Assembly: GCA_943912255.1 (NCBI GenBank)
Contig: CALTTP010000008.1
Coordinates: 37,634 to 101,633, forward strand
From: an uncultured Peptoniphilaceae bacterium
GTDB lineage: Bacteria > Bacillota > Clostridia > Tissierellales > Peptoniphilaceae
Direction of reading: 5' to 3'
DNA: 64,000 bases
A model generated the notes under the pieces. The model made no database searches. It was not told the origin of the DNA and saw only the letters and a list, made by a program, of their open reading frames with translations. A program made the translations under genes and the position numbers. This document shows, piece by piece, positions 29,364-38,444 of this stretch (positions within the stretch are counted from its first letter, which is position 1; every line of letters starts with the position of its first letter).

Positions 29364-30794
29364 CTACTTCTTTAAATTTAACTTTTCAATATCTGCCTTT
29401 AGGTCACTTACAACTTCTTTTATATCTTCCTGTGTCAATTGAGGGTGGATTGCACAAAATCTTAGAACCTTCTTACCTCTAAGTTCTGTGGTGTAGTAGA
29501 TGGCCTCATTTCTTTCTGATGCCATGGCAGATAGCTTATTGTTAATCTCGTTTAGTTCCTCTTCTGAATAATTTTCATTGTAATATCTTACGTTGATACA
29601 AGATAGCATAGCTGGTGAAACTATTTCAAAGTAGTCTTCTTGTTTAAATAGTTTTTCAAATGTCTTAGCTGATTCAAAACCTGTGTTTATAGCCTCTCTC
29701 ATGGCCTTTAACCCAACTCTTTGTAAAGTATACCAAAGTCTCATTCCCCTTGCAGGTGAAGTTAACTCAATTCCTATATCCCAGAAGTTCACTTTAGAGT
29801 CGTCAGCTTGGACATCGGAAAGATATTCTGGATTTGCATTAAAGGTTCTAGTCATTGCCAGTCTATCCTTACAGATTATTGCAGCACAACCATAGGATTG
29901 GAAAAGCCATTTATGTCCGTCCCAACTTACAGAGTCGGAACGCTCAATTCCCTTATATAGATCTTTATAAGAGGATAGCACCCCTGTTGCCCCATAGGCT
30001 CCATCCACATGAAGCCAAGCGTCAAATTCCTTTGCAATATCTGCCAGTTCATCTAAGGGGTCAATGGTACCAGTATTGGTAGTACCAGCAGTTCCAACAA
30101 TTAAGAAAGGAATAAATCCATTTTCTTTATCTTTTTTCATCTCTTCCCTAAGTACATCTGGCTTCATTCTAAATAGTTCATCTGTTTCAATCTTCTTGAT
30201 ATTTTTCAACGGAACTCCCATAATATGAAATCCCTTTGCCACAGATGAATGGGTTTGGTCTGAAATATACACAGTTCCCTTAGGTATTTCCTCGTCTGTT
30301 AACTTTTCATTTCTGGCAATTACAGAAGCAGTAAGGTTTGCCATAGAACCCCCTGATACAAAGAGTCCTCCCAATTCCTTAACTGGATATCCTATATTTT
30401 CTCCCATCCAGTTAATAAGCCATTTTTGAGCAATGGCAACCCCTTCTGATAGTACATGGGAGCCACCAAAAGGTGAATGTATAGAATTTATAACATCTCC
30501 CACTACAGAAACTGGTGAAAGGGCAAGGGGTATAAAGGAAAAAAACTTAGGGTGATTTTGTTTAGTTGAATATTGATAGATCAAGTCGTGCATCTGATCA
30601 ATAACTTCCTTAGGATCCCTAGGCTCCTCCTTAAATTCAATGTTTTTTATAACTTCTTCCTGTTCAATTGGAAGAGGATTGTCAATTTTATTATTAGGTA
30701 CTTCACTTTGACTATCCATAAGTTCTGGTAAAATATCTGACAAGAGAACCTTAGCCTCATGCCAGTCATATAATATATCTTTATTGTTTTCCAT
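29364..30794 (-). CDS. PLP-dependent group II decarboxylase, tryptophan/aromatic amino acid decarboxylase-like
   Basis: A cytosolic PLP enzyme of 476 aa expected to decarboxylate an L-amino acid to an amine. Motifs: NHPKFFSFIPLALS near residue 80, SGGSMANLTASVIAR, YISDQTHSSVAKG, HVDGAYGATGVLSS (Asp binding the PLP nitrogen), and the Schiff-base Lys in SWDGHKWLFQSYGC. Several of these blocks resemble what I recall of the tryptophan decarboxylases of gut Firmicutes (Ruminococcus gnavus, Clostridium sporogenes), so tryptamine, phenethylamine or tyramine are plausible products. The substrate is an inference. ATG 30794 follows GGAGGAGAT. Single-gene unit with no adjacent amine antiporter. Confidence 0.88.
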   Translation of the reverse strand: MENNKDILYDWHEAKVLLSDILPELMDSQSEVPNNKIDNPLPIEQEEVIKNIEFKEEPRDPKEVIDQMHDLIYQYSTKQNHPKFFSFIPLALSPVSVVGDVINSIHSPFGGSHVLSEGVAIAQKWLINWMGENIGYPVKELGGLFVSGGSMANLTASVIARNEKLTDEEIPKGTVYISDQTHSSVAKGFHIMGVPLKNIKKIETDELFRMKPDVLREEMKKDKENGFIPFLIVGTAGTTNTGTIDPLDELADIAKEFDAWLHVDGAYGATGVLSSYKDLYKGIERSDSVSWDGHKWLFQSYGCAAIICKDRLAMTRTFNANPEYLSDVQADDSKVNFWDIGIELTSPARGMRLWYTLQRVGLKAMREAINTGFESAKTFEKLFKQEDYFEIVSPAMLSCINVRYYNENYSEEELNEINNKLSAMASERNEAIYYTTELRGKKVLRFCAIHPQLTQEDIKEVVSDLKADIEKLNLKK

Positions 30795-30814
30795 CAAGAT
30801 CTCCTCCTTATAGA

Positions 30815-30823
30815 ATTATACCA
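30815..30823 (-). promoter_or_regulatory. Extended -10 promoter of the decarboxylase gene
   Basis: TGGTATAAT on the minus strand, about 20 nt before the ATG. Confidence 0.5.
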
Positions 30824-30857
30824 TTATATTTAAATCATTGTTTAAATTTATGCATTT

Positions 30858-30936
30858 AAAAATCAAGCACTTGTTAAGAAGTCTCAAGCAATCTAAAACT
30901 TGGTGCAACTTGACAAAACTTTAATGCTCGATTTTT
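30858..30936 (-). terminator. Long terminator hairpin after the HerA-like ATPase gene
   Basis: Outer arms AAAAATCAAGCA (30858-30869) and TGCTCGATTTTT (30925-30936) enclose a 55-nt interior; a T-run follows on the minus strand. Confidence 0.65.
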
Positions 30937-30947
30937 AAAATAGTAAT

Positions 30948-32462
30948 CTATTTTCTCTTAAATGAACCTAGGATTCCCCTAGCAATCTCTCTTCCTATGG
31001 TTCTAGTTACAGTTCCAAGGACTGAATCGATGCCACGATTTAAGTATTTATTCTTTTCTCTTCTCTCTCTTTCTTCTTGGCGTCTTCTCTTTTCATCCTC
31101 TTTTTCCTGTCTTTCTCTTTCTTTTCTATCAAGCTCTTCTTGTTTCTTTCGCTCTTCTTCCAAGGCTTTGTTTTCTTCTATCTCTTCTTGTTCCTTTAGT
31201 TTTTGAACCAGGACTTCATAGGCAGATTCCCTATCCACTGCTTGGTCATACTTAGGAAATAGGGAAGAATTTCTCACCAAGTAATCCACATCCCTATCAT
31301 CTAAAGTGTCAAAGGAACTATGAGGTGGTCTTATTAACACCTTTTCCACTTCTGTTGGAATATTCTTATCCCCTAATGTTTGAACCACAGCTTCACCAAC
31401 TCCCAGGTTTAATATCTCTTCGTAGGTGTCAAAACCTTCCCTCTGTCTCAATGACTCAGATATGACTTTAACTGCCTTTGCTTCCTTTGGAGAAAAGGCC
31501 CTTAATTGGTGAATTATCTTTGTTCCAAGTTGGGAGGAAATCACATCGGGAATGTCCAATGGATTTTGAGTTATAAAGAAAATTCCCACACCCTTGGATC
31601 TAATTAGCCTAACTACCGTTACCAATTTTTCCAATAAGGCTTTTGAGATATTGTTAAAGAGCAAATGAGCTTCATCAAAGAAAAATACAGCAACAGGTTT
31701 TTCTGGGTTTCCAACTTCTGGAAGGATTTCAAATAGCTCTGAAAATAGATACACCAAAAAAATACTGTAAAGTCTTGGCTTATTAATAAGCTTCTTACTA
31801 TTTAAAATATTTATATAACCATTGCCAAGCTCGTCCAATTTCATAAAGTCCAACACGTCTATGGAAGGCTCGCCAAAGAATTCATTGGCTCCCTCTTCTT
31901 CTAGGACAAGTAACTTTCTTTGAATCGATGAAATACTTGCAGGGGCAATGTTTCCATAGGATTTAGAAAGCTCTGTGGCATTAAGCCTCAAATAGTCTAG
32001 CATCTGGGTAAGATCTTTAAAGTCGATAAGAAGTAACCCTTGTTCATCTGCCACTTTAAATAGTATATTTAAAACTCCCTCTTGGGTTTCATTTAACTCC
32101 AACACCTGAGATAGTAGCACAGGGCCAAATTCCGATACGCTAACCCTTAAAGGAATTCCACTTTCTCTATACACATCCCATATATTGATAGGATAGTTTC
32201 TAAATTCAAAATCGGAAATACCTAGGGATTCTATTCTACTTTGGAGTTTTTCATTTCCCTCACCAATCTTTGAAAGGTTGATTAAGTCTCCTTTTACGTC
32301 ACTTAAAAAAGATGGCACCCCCATCTGAGAAAGCTCCTCACAGATGACTTTTAAAGTAACTGTTTTACCACTTCCTGTAGCACCGGAAATAACACCATGT
32401 TGATTCATCTTATCTGCTTTTATATGGTAGGGTTCGATTCCCTTACCTAGAAATAAGTCCAT
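30948..32462 (-). CDS. HerA-like ATPase (DUF853 family)
   Basis: A cytosolic P-loop ATPase of the FtsK/HerA branch, 504 aa. Walker A ISGATGSGKTVTLK is near residue 28-41, followed by FLSDVKGDL, and Walker B is VAVFFFDEAHLLFNN (about 265-280). Sensor text FFITQNPLDIPDVISSQLG is near 305-325. The last ~90 residues are a Glu/Lys/Arg-rich coiled coil ending in a basic tail. The family (E. coli YjgR type) has no settled function. It is a single gene, with no NurA nuclease or SIR2 partner beside it, so it is not an obvious HerA defence pair. Confidence 0.9.
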   Translation of the reverse strand: MDLFLGKGIEPYHIKADKMNQHGVISGATGSGKTVTLKVICEELSQMGVPSFLSDVKGDLINLSKIGEGNEKLQSRIESLGISDFEFRNYPINIWDVYRESGIPLRVSVSEFGPVLLSQVLELNETQEGVLNILFKVADEQGLLLIDFKDLTQMLDYLRLNATELSKSYGNIAPASISSIQRKLLVLEEEGANEFFGEPSIDVLDFMKLDELGNGYINILNSKKLINKPRLYSIFLVYLFSELFEILPEVGNPEKPVAVFFFDEAHLLFNNISKALLEKLVTVVRLIRSKGVGIFFITQNPLDIPDVISSQLGTKIIHQLRAFSPKEAKAVKVISESLRQREGFDTYEEILNLGVGEAVVQTLGDKNIPTEVEKVLIRPPHSSFDTLDDRDVDYLVRNSSLFPKYDQAVDRESAYEVLVQKLKEQEEIEENKALEEERKKQEELDRKERERQEKEDEKRRRQEERERREKNKYLNRGIDSVLGTVTRTIGREIARGILGSFKRK

Positions 32463-32605
32463 AAATTCCTCCTAATAATATTGGCCTTTATTGAAATTGC
32501 CATAGTATAACAAGAACTAGTTAATTACATTATAACATTAATCAAATAAATTCTCAGACAATTGTGTAATTTATCAAAGTTAAATACCTCAGGTACATTA
32601 TACGC

Positions 32606-32639
32606 AAAAAAAGACCCTAAACCATAGGTCTAGGATCTT
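32606..32639 (-). terminator. Terminator of peptide ABC operon 2
   Basis: Minus strand AAGATCCTAGACC, loop, GGTTTAGGGTCTTTTTTT, 10 nt after the stop codon. Confidence 0.85.
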
Positions 32640-32649
32640 AAGTTAATGA

Positions 32650-34497
32650 CTATTTTTCAAGTGGTTTTTCAGCAGTTACTGCCCAGTCTCCAGGATCAGT
32701 AGTCTTTTCTCCGTTACCATAACCAGCGTCAAAGTTTAGAACACGGTTATTTACCATTTGGAATCCAGTTCTCCATTGTAGAGGAATAACTGGAACTTCA
32801 TCAAAGGCTACTTGTTGGAAATCTTTATAAGCTTGAGCCATAAATTCTGGATCAGATGCTTCTGGACTTGAAATTCTGTCTATTGTCTCTTGTAATTTGT
32901 CAGAAGTATATCTTGACATATTGAATGCAGCACTATTACCATAAGATTCTTTAGGGTTAGGGTTTGTTCCAACTGCCCAAGCAGCTACAAACACGTCAAT
33001 TTCTTCATCTTCTGCTTCAAGTTTGTCATAGAAAGAGTTAAATTCTATTAAGTTACCAGTTGCTAACTTTGACTTAAGACCAATCTTTTCCCAAGATTGA
33101 AGATAGTATTGAGAAAGTGGTTCTTGAGTATCTCCACCAGACATCATAGCTAGACTGATTTCAAGAGGTTGTCCTTCAGGATCTTCTCTGAAACCGTCTC
33201 CGTCAACGTCTTTGTATCCTGCATCGTCAAGAAGTTTCATAGCTTTATCTGGATCATAGTAATATCCTTCAATGTCCTTGTTGTGGAATTCAGTAAATAT
33301 TGGAAGAGTTATTGTCTTAGCCAATTCGTTATTTCCCTTGTAGAACTTTTCACCTACAGCGTCTTGGTCAAGGGCATAACCCATAGCCTTTCTCAAGTTT
33401 ACATTTGCCATCTTAGCATCAGGATTTGTAGTTATAGTTCCTTCCTTCTTGTCAAAATGTCCTAGGGCAAATCCTAGATAACTATAGAAGAAATCTCCTG
33501 TACCTACCATTTGATATCCTGGAATTTGTTTTAAATCTTCAACAGATTTAGATGGAACTGTAGAAATCATATCGTATTTATGAGCCTTCATAGCTGATAC
33601 TACGTTTGATACTGGAACTACTTCCATATTTATCTTGTCAAGTTTAGGTTTACCTTTATAGTAATGTTCATTTGCAGAAAGTTCTATCTTTTGTCCTTGT
33701 ACATAATTTGAAATGTAGTAAGGTCCTGCAGAAAGTGGTTTAACACGGATTTCATCTGATTCTTCCAATTCTGCTATAGGAATATCCTTAATATAGTGAT
33801 ATGGTGATAAATCAACACGAAGTCCAGATCCCCAATGAGTAGCTGGTGTAAGTTCTGTGTATTGAACTACAACTGTATGGTCGTCAGGAGTAGTAATTCC
33901 TGAGATCTTATCAGTTGCCCCTTCGTGATATTCCTTCATACCAACAATTCTTTCGTCTTCAGATTTGTCGTAACGAATTCCTGTATAGTCTGGATGCCCA
34001 ACAATATAGTATGGATAAGCTAAGTCCATAGCAGTTACTGGAGTACCATCATTCCATTTTAAGTCAGGATTCAACTTAAAGGTAACTTTATTTCCTTCTT
34101 CATCGTATTCGATTTCAACTTTATCAGAAGAAATTAAACGGAAACTATCATCAGTGTCATATAGGTTTCCACCGTTCATCATAGCCATTACATAATAGTC
34201 ATTTTGATCTTGATATAAACTAGCATCAAAAATACCTTTAAGAGGTGAATCAGAAACTATACCATATTCTAGAGTTCCACCTTCAATAGGTTCTCCTTCG
34301 TTCTTTACAGGTAGAGTCTTAGCATCCCAATTTATCTTGGATTTGCCAGTTTTCCCCTTTCCCTCCTCCGATACAGTTTCTGTACCAGTTTTGCCTGTAT
34401 CAGTGGAGTCTTTTTTACCACTGTTACCAGGTTTACATGCTGTTAGAGTCATGCCTAGGGCAAGAGCAACAGCTAACATACGAGCAAATTTTTTCAT
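32650..34497 (-). CDS. Peptide ABC transporter substrate-binding lipoprotein (operon 2)
   Basis: SBP_bac_5 lipoprotein of 615 aa. Signal peptide with lipobox LTAC (Cys about residue 21) and a Lys/Gly/Ser/Thr linker to about 50. Family text includes KVTFKLNPDLKWNDGTPVTAMD and NLRKAMGYALDQDAV. It is longer than OppA of operon 1 and clearly divergent from it, suggesting a different peptide or nickel-type ligand range. Last gene of the D-F-B-C-A operon; 54 nt separate it from the OppC-like permease. Confidence 0.94.
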   Translation of the reverse strand: MKKFARMLAVALALGMTLTACKPGNSGKKDSTDTGKTGTETVSEEGKGKTGKSKINWDAKTLPVKNEGEPIEGGTLEYGIVSDSPLKGIFDASLYQDQNDYYVMAMMNGGNLYDTDDSFRLISSDKVEIEYDEEGNKVTFKLNPDLKWNDGTPVTAMDLAYPYYIVGHPDYTGIRYDKSEDERIVGMKEYHEGATDKISGITTPDDHTVVVQYTELTPATHWGSGLRVDLSPYHYIKDIPIAELEESDEIRVKPLSAGPYYISNYVQGQKIELSANEHYYKGKPKLDKINMEVVPVSNVVSAMKAHKYDMISTVPSKSVEDLKQIPGYQMVGTGDFFYSYLGFALGHFDKKEGTITTNPDAKMANVNLRKAMGYALDQDAVGEKFYKGNNELAKTITLPIFTEFHNKDIEGYYYDPDKAMKLLDDAGYKDVDGDGFREDPEGQPLEISLAMMSGGDTQEPLSQYYLQSWEKIGLKSKLATGNLIEFNSFYDKLEAEDEEIDVFVAAWAVGTNPNPKESYGNSAAFNMSRYTSDKLQETIDRISSPEASDPEFMAQAYKDFQQVAFDEVPVIPLQWRTGFQMVNNRVLNFDAGYGNGEKTTDPGDWAVTAEKPLEK

Positions 34498-34551
34498 GTC
34501 TACACTCCTTTTCTTTTATATTTTTAACATGGCTAGCATGAAAAAAACTTA

Positions 34552-35478
34552 TTAAACTCTTCTTTGTTTTGCGTCAGCAGCCCTTCTAAGAGCTTGTCCA
34601 ACATAGTTTATAGATAGTGTAAATACAAGTACCAATAGTACCGCTGGAACCCATATATATAATTTGTCGGCAATAACTTCCGGGTCTCTTGCGTAGGATA
34701 TCAACGTTCCAAGGGACGGTTCACTTGTTGGTAGTCCGAAACCTAGGAAGGTAAGTCCTGTTTCAATCCCGATATTTGCCGCCAATGCCAAGGTACTATC
34801 AACTATGATTATGGATCCAATATTTGGTAAGATCTCCCCAAACATTATGGTAAGAGGAGGTGTTCCCATGGTCTTAGATGCACTGATATAGTCCTTTCTA
34901 CCCTCTGACAGGGACTTGGATCTTACAAGCCTTGCAACCCCCGTCCAGTAGAATGCGGACATTATAAGCACAAACTTCCACTTGTTATATCTTGGAATGA
35001 TAGTTACAAGTACGATTATTATCATGGTTACTGGAAGGACTTGTAAGAAGTCTATAATTCTCATGATAATATTGTCCACCATTCCACCGTAGTAACCGAT
35101 TATCAGTCCAACAGTAACACCAATAACTGTAGTCAAAATTGTAACTAGTACTCCTATCTGTACTGATGTGTAAGCACCTAGTACCAATTGTCCTAGGATA
35201 TCCCTACCACCTTTATCCGCTCCAAGGATATAACCTTCTTCTCCAGGTCTTGCATAGGAGTTAAAGATGTCTACCATCATTACTTCTTTTTTATCAAAGT
35301 AGAACCATGTGGCAATTATTATTCCTAAAAGTAATATACATAGAAGGAAAAAGGATACTAGTGCCAACTTATCGTGGACCACTTCATTTACAATTACCTT
35401 AAAGCCCATTGGCTTTTCAGATTTTTTTATTTGTTTATCTTTATTTTCAGTCTTTTTGTTTTCCGCCATCTCAAGCAC
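34552..35478 (-). CDS. oppC: Peptide ABC transporter permease (OppC type, operon 2)
   Basis: Membrane permease of 308 aa. A Lys-rich cytoplasmic tail (about 30 residues) precedes six membrane segments. GADKGGRDILGQLVLGAYTSVQIG is the OppC/DppC signature region (positions about 79-102), and the EAA motif is SASKTMGTPPLTIMFGEILPN. It starts 4 nt after the OppB-type gene, forming the pore with it. Confidence 0.94.
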   Translation of the reverse strand: MLEMAENKKTENKDKQIKKSEKPMGFKVIVNEVVHDKLALVSFFLLCILLLGIIIATWFYFDKKEVMMVDIFNSYARPGEEGYILGADKGGRDILGQLVLGAYTSVQIGVLVTILTTVIGVTVGLIIGYYGGMVDNIIMRIIDFLQVLPVTMIIIVLVTIIPRYNKWKFVLIMSAFYWTGVARLVRSKSLSEGRKDYISASKTMGTPPLTIMFGEILPNIGSIIIVDSTLALAANIGIETGLTFLGFGLPTSEPSLGTLISYARDPEVIADKLYIWVPAVLLVLVFTLSINYVGQALRRAADAKQRRV

Positions 35479-35482
35479 CTCC

Positions 35483-36442
35483 CTAGTCTATTCTTATTCT
35501 AGGGTCAACTATGGTCATGATAATGTCAGATAGCAAAGAACCCGTTAATGTTAATAATCCATATAGTAATACCAAGGTTGTAATAACCGAATAATCCCTT
35601 GAAGCAATACTATCTATAAACAACGATCCCATTCCAGGATATGCAAATACAGTTTCTATCATTACGGAACCACCAAGTAATCCTGTGATTTGGAAACCGA
35701 AGAATGCAGCTATTGGTAAAAGTGAGTTTCTAAAGATATGGTGAGTATACACCTTATTAGTTGGAACTCCCTTTGCCCTTGCAGTTCTTACATAGTCCTG
35801 AGTTTTCGCATCGATAATTTCATTTCTTAGATACTGTACAGTACCTGTTGTTGCTATTACAGCATAGGATAATGCTGGAAGTAACATATGATAAATTCTT
35901 GAACCGATATATGCCAGTCCAGAAGTAGCGCCTAAGGACACCGTACCTCCTGTTGGGAACCACTTTAACCTATATCCAAAGATAAGTAGTGATACCAAGT
36001 ACATTACAAAGCCTGGTATAGACAGTGTAAGGAAGTTGTATAAGTTAATTCCCTGATCCAGCTTACTTCCGCTATATCGTCCAGCTAGGATTCCAAGAGG
36101 TAATGCAATTGCATACATTAGAACCATGGAAAGTAACGCCAACCAGAAAGTGTTTTTAGCCCTTTCTCCAATTACTCTATTTACAGGCATCTTCATGGTG
36201 TAGGATTTACCAAAGTCACCCTTAGATGCATTTTTTAACCATCTTACATATTGTTTTGGCAACGAATCGTTAAGTCCTGCTTTTTCCCTTAACTCCTCTA
36301 ACCTTGCCGGTGGAGTTTGTGGACTTATCATTCCAGAGAACGGGTCCCCTGGCATGAACTTTGCCAATACAAAAACGAAAACACTTAAGATGATTAGCTG
36401 AGGTATCATAATTAAAACTCTACGCAATACTGTTTTCCACAT
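35483..36442 (-). CDS. oppB: Peptide ABC transporter permease (OppB type, operon 2)
   Basis: Membrane permease of 319 aa with six membrane segments. The N-terminus MWKTVLRRVLIMIPQLIILS and FVLAKFMPGDPFSG match the DppB/OppB family; the EAA motif is ARAKGVPTNKVYTHHIFRN. AAGGGGG is placed about 10 nt before the ATG, and the start overlaps the end of the ATPase gene by 23 nt. Confidence 0.95.
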   Translation of the reverse strand: MWKTVLRRVLIMIPQLIILSVFVFVLAKFMPGDPFSGMISPQTPPARLEELREKAGLNDSLPKQYVRWLKNASKGDFGKSYTMKMPVNRVIGERAKNTFWLALLSMVLMYAIALPLGILAGRYSGSKLDQGINLYNFLTLSIPGFVMYLVSLLIFGYRLKWFPTGGTVSLGATSGLAYIGSRIYHMLLPALSYAVIATTGTVQYLRNEIIDAKTQDYVRTARAKGVPTNKVYTHHIFRNSLLPIAAFFGFQITGLLGGSVMIETVFAYPGMGSLFIDSIASRDYSVITTLVLLYGLLTLTGSLLSDIIMTIVDPRIRID

Positions 36443-37388
36443 TGTACAATACCCCCTTATCTTTTATTGCAGCGTAATGGTCCTCTCCTATTTCCATAAG
36501 GTCATATACCTTACCTTCCGGAGTATAAAAATCGCCTTTTTCTTCTTGATACATTCTTTCTACTTCAACTCTATTTTTCAAAACTTCTTTTCTAATATTT
36601 GGATTTACCTGAGGGATTGCAGCAATCAACCTCTTTGTATAGATATGGGTTGGATCCTTATAAATAATATCTCTCTCCCCTGCTTCTACAAATCTACCTC
36701 TATGCATGATATAGATATAATCACACATATGTTTTACAACTCCCAAATCGTGGGAGATAAATATATATGCCAGTCCAAAGGCCTCTTGTATATTCCTCAT
36801 ATAGTTTAAAACTTGGGCCTGAACAGAAAGGTCTAGGGCAGATACAGGTTCGTCTGCTATAATAAGCTTTGGTCTCAGGGCCACTGCTCTGGCAACCCCA
36901 ATTCTTTGTCTTTGTCCACCAGAGAACTCATGAGGGTATTTGTATAGAGCATCATGAGGCATACCTACGATATCCAAAAGCTCTAGTACCTTATTCTTTC
37001 TTTCTTTTGGAGTTAATTTTCTTTCAAAATTATCCAAAGGTTCAGCTATTATATCCAGTACCCTTCTCTTAGGGTCTAATGAGGAGGCTGAGTCTTGGAA
37101 TATCATTTGAACATCCTTGTTAAATCCAATTCTCTTTCTAGTAGATCTCTTGGAAACATCCTGTCCATTGTAGATTATGCTGCCAGAAGTAATCTTCTCA
37201 AGGCCAACAATAGTCTTTCCAATGGTGGACTTACCACTACCACTTTCCCCAATTAGCCCATAGGACTTACCAGGTTCAATAACCATGTTTACACCGTCAA
37301 CAGCTCTTACATAGTCTTGAATTGTATTAAAGAACCCTCCTCTAATAGGGTAATGTATTTTAAGGTCTTTAATCTCTAAAAAACTCAT
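36420..37388 (-). CDS. oppF: Peptide ABC transporter ATP-binding protein (OppF type, operon 2)
   Basis: ATPase subunit of 322 aa. Walker [14 protein letters not shown]-loop FQDSASSLDPKRR, signature SGGQRQR, Walker B LIIADEPVSALD. The C-terminal ~70 residues lack the Cys-containing HPY motif seen in its operon 1 counterpart and end VLYNVENSIA. ATG 37388 overlaps the oppD stop by four bases (ATGA) and has GAGGTG upstream; the longer frame start is not used. Confidence 0.94.
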   Translation of the reverse strand: MSFLEIKDLKIHYPIRGGFFNTIQDYVRAVDGVNMVIEPGKSYGLIGESGSGKSTIGKTIVGLEKITSGSIIYNGQDVSKRSTRKRIGFNKDVQMIFQDSASSLDPKRRVLDIIAEPLDNFERKLTPKERKNKVLELLDIVGMPHDALYKYPHEFSGGQRQRIGVARAVALRPKLIIADEPVSALDLSVQAQVLNYMRNIQEAFGLAYIFISHDLGVVKHMCDYIYIMHRGRFVEAGERDIIYKDPTHIYTKRLIAAIPQVNPNIRKEVLKNRVEVERMYQEEKGDFYTPEGKVYDLMEIGEDHYAAIKDKGVLYNVENSIA

Positions 37389-38386
37389 TGAGTCACCTCT
37401 TCCTTGAAGTGGAAAGTCTTGTAACAAGTACATCTTACATAATGGCCTTCAGAAACTTCATGTAGTACGGGATCTGCCTCGTGGTCTTCTGCAGGTATCC
37501 AAGGAATTCTTGGTGCAAATCTACAGCCAGTTTTAGGCATATTCTTAAGAGAAGGAACCATCCCTTGAATTACGTGTAAATCTTCTCCAACAGCATCATC
37601 CTGTGGTACAGAGTTTAGCAGTGATCTAGTATAAGGATGAAGGGGATTGTTAAATAGTTCATCTACTGGAGCAAGTTCAACTATTTGCCCTGCATACATG
37701 ACAGCAACCCTGTCAGCAGTTTGGGCAACAACCCCCAAGTCATGAGTAATTAAAATAATTCCAGCATCGATTTCCTTTCTCAACTTTGAAATAAGGTCTA
37801 AAATCTGTGCCTGTATTGTAACATCCAGTGCCGTTGTTGGCTCGTCAGCAATTAAAACATTAGGATTGCATGATAAAGCGATTGCTATAATAACACGCTG
37901 ACGCATACCACCAGACAACTCGTGAGGAAACTGCCTGTAACATCTCTCAGGATTTTCAATACCAACCTGTCCCAAAAGTTCGATTGCCTTGTTCTTTCGT
38001 TCGTCTTTATCCAATTTCGTATGATAAATAAGAGCTTCCTCTATTTGTTCTCCAATCCTATGTAGAGGATTTAAAGAAGCAAGAGGGTCTTGGAATATCA
38101 TGCCGATTTCTCCACCACGAATTTCTGTAAATTTCTTTTCATCGTAGTTTAGAAGGTTCTCTCCATTGTAAATAACTTCTCCACTTACTTTAGTGTAAAG
38201 CATGTTGTGTAGTCCCATAACAGTAGTTGCTATAGTTGACTTTCCACATCCGGATTCACCTACAATGGCAAGAACTTCATCAGAATAAAGATCTAAGTCC
38301 ACGCCGTCTACCGCATCGTAATAATCACCATCAATACGGAAGGCAGTGTGAAGGTCTTTGATTTCTAATAACTTTTTCTTCTCCAT
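37385..38386 (-). CDS. oppD: Peptide ABC transporter ATP-binding protein (OppD type, operon 2)
   Basis: First gene of operon 2, 333 aa. Walker A GESGCGKSTIAT, Q-loop FQDPLASLNPLHR, signature SGGMRQR, Walker [13 protein letters not shown]. The HPY domain ends with GCRFAPRIPWIPAEDHEADP...RCTCY, in which several of the usual cysteines are absent. ATG 38386 follows GGAG and fits the family start (KKKLLEIKDLH). Confidence 0.95.
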   Translation of the reverse strand: MEKKKLLEIKDLHTAFRIDGDYYDAVDGVDLDLYSDEVLAIVGESGCGKSTIATTVMGLHNMLYTKVSGEVIYNGENLLNYDEKKFTEIRGGEIGMIFQDPLASLNPLHRIGEQIEEALIYHTKLDKDERKNKAIELLGQVGIENPERCYRQFPHELSGGMRQRVIIAIALSCNPNVLIADEPTTALDVTIQAQILDLISKLRKEIDAGIILITHDLGVVAQTADRVAVMYAGQIVELAPVDELFNNPLHPYTRSLLNSVPQDDAVGEDLHVIQGMVPSLKNMPKTGCRFAPRIPWIPAEDHEADPVLHEVSEGHYVRCTCYKTFHFKEEVTQ

Positions 38387-38427
38387 ATTTTCTCCATTCC
38401 TATTGCCTAAAATTTTCAGTGAATTTC

Positions 38428-38444
38428 TCACTGCACTGTAGTGA
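38428..38444. promoter_or_regulatory. Dyad with repeated CACTG upstream of opp operon 2
   Basis: TCACTGCACTGTAGTGA is a perfect 5-bp stem around a 7-nt centre with tandem CACTG units; another CAGTG lies at 38417. It sits 42 nt upstream of the oppD start and may be an operator or leader hairpin. Confidence 0.35.
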
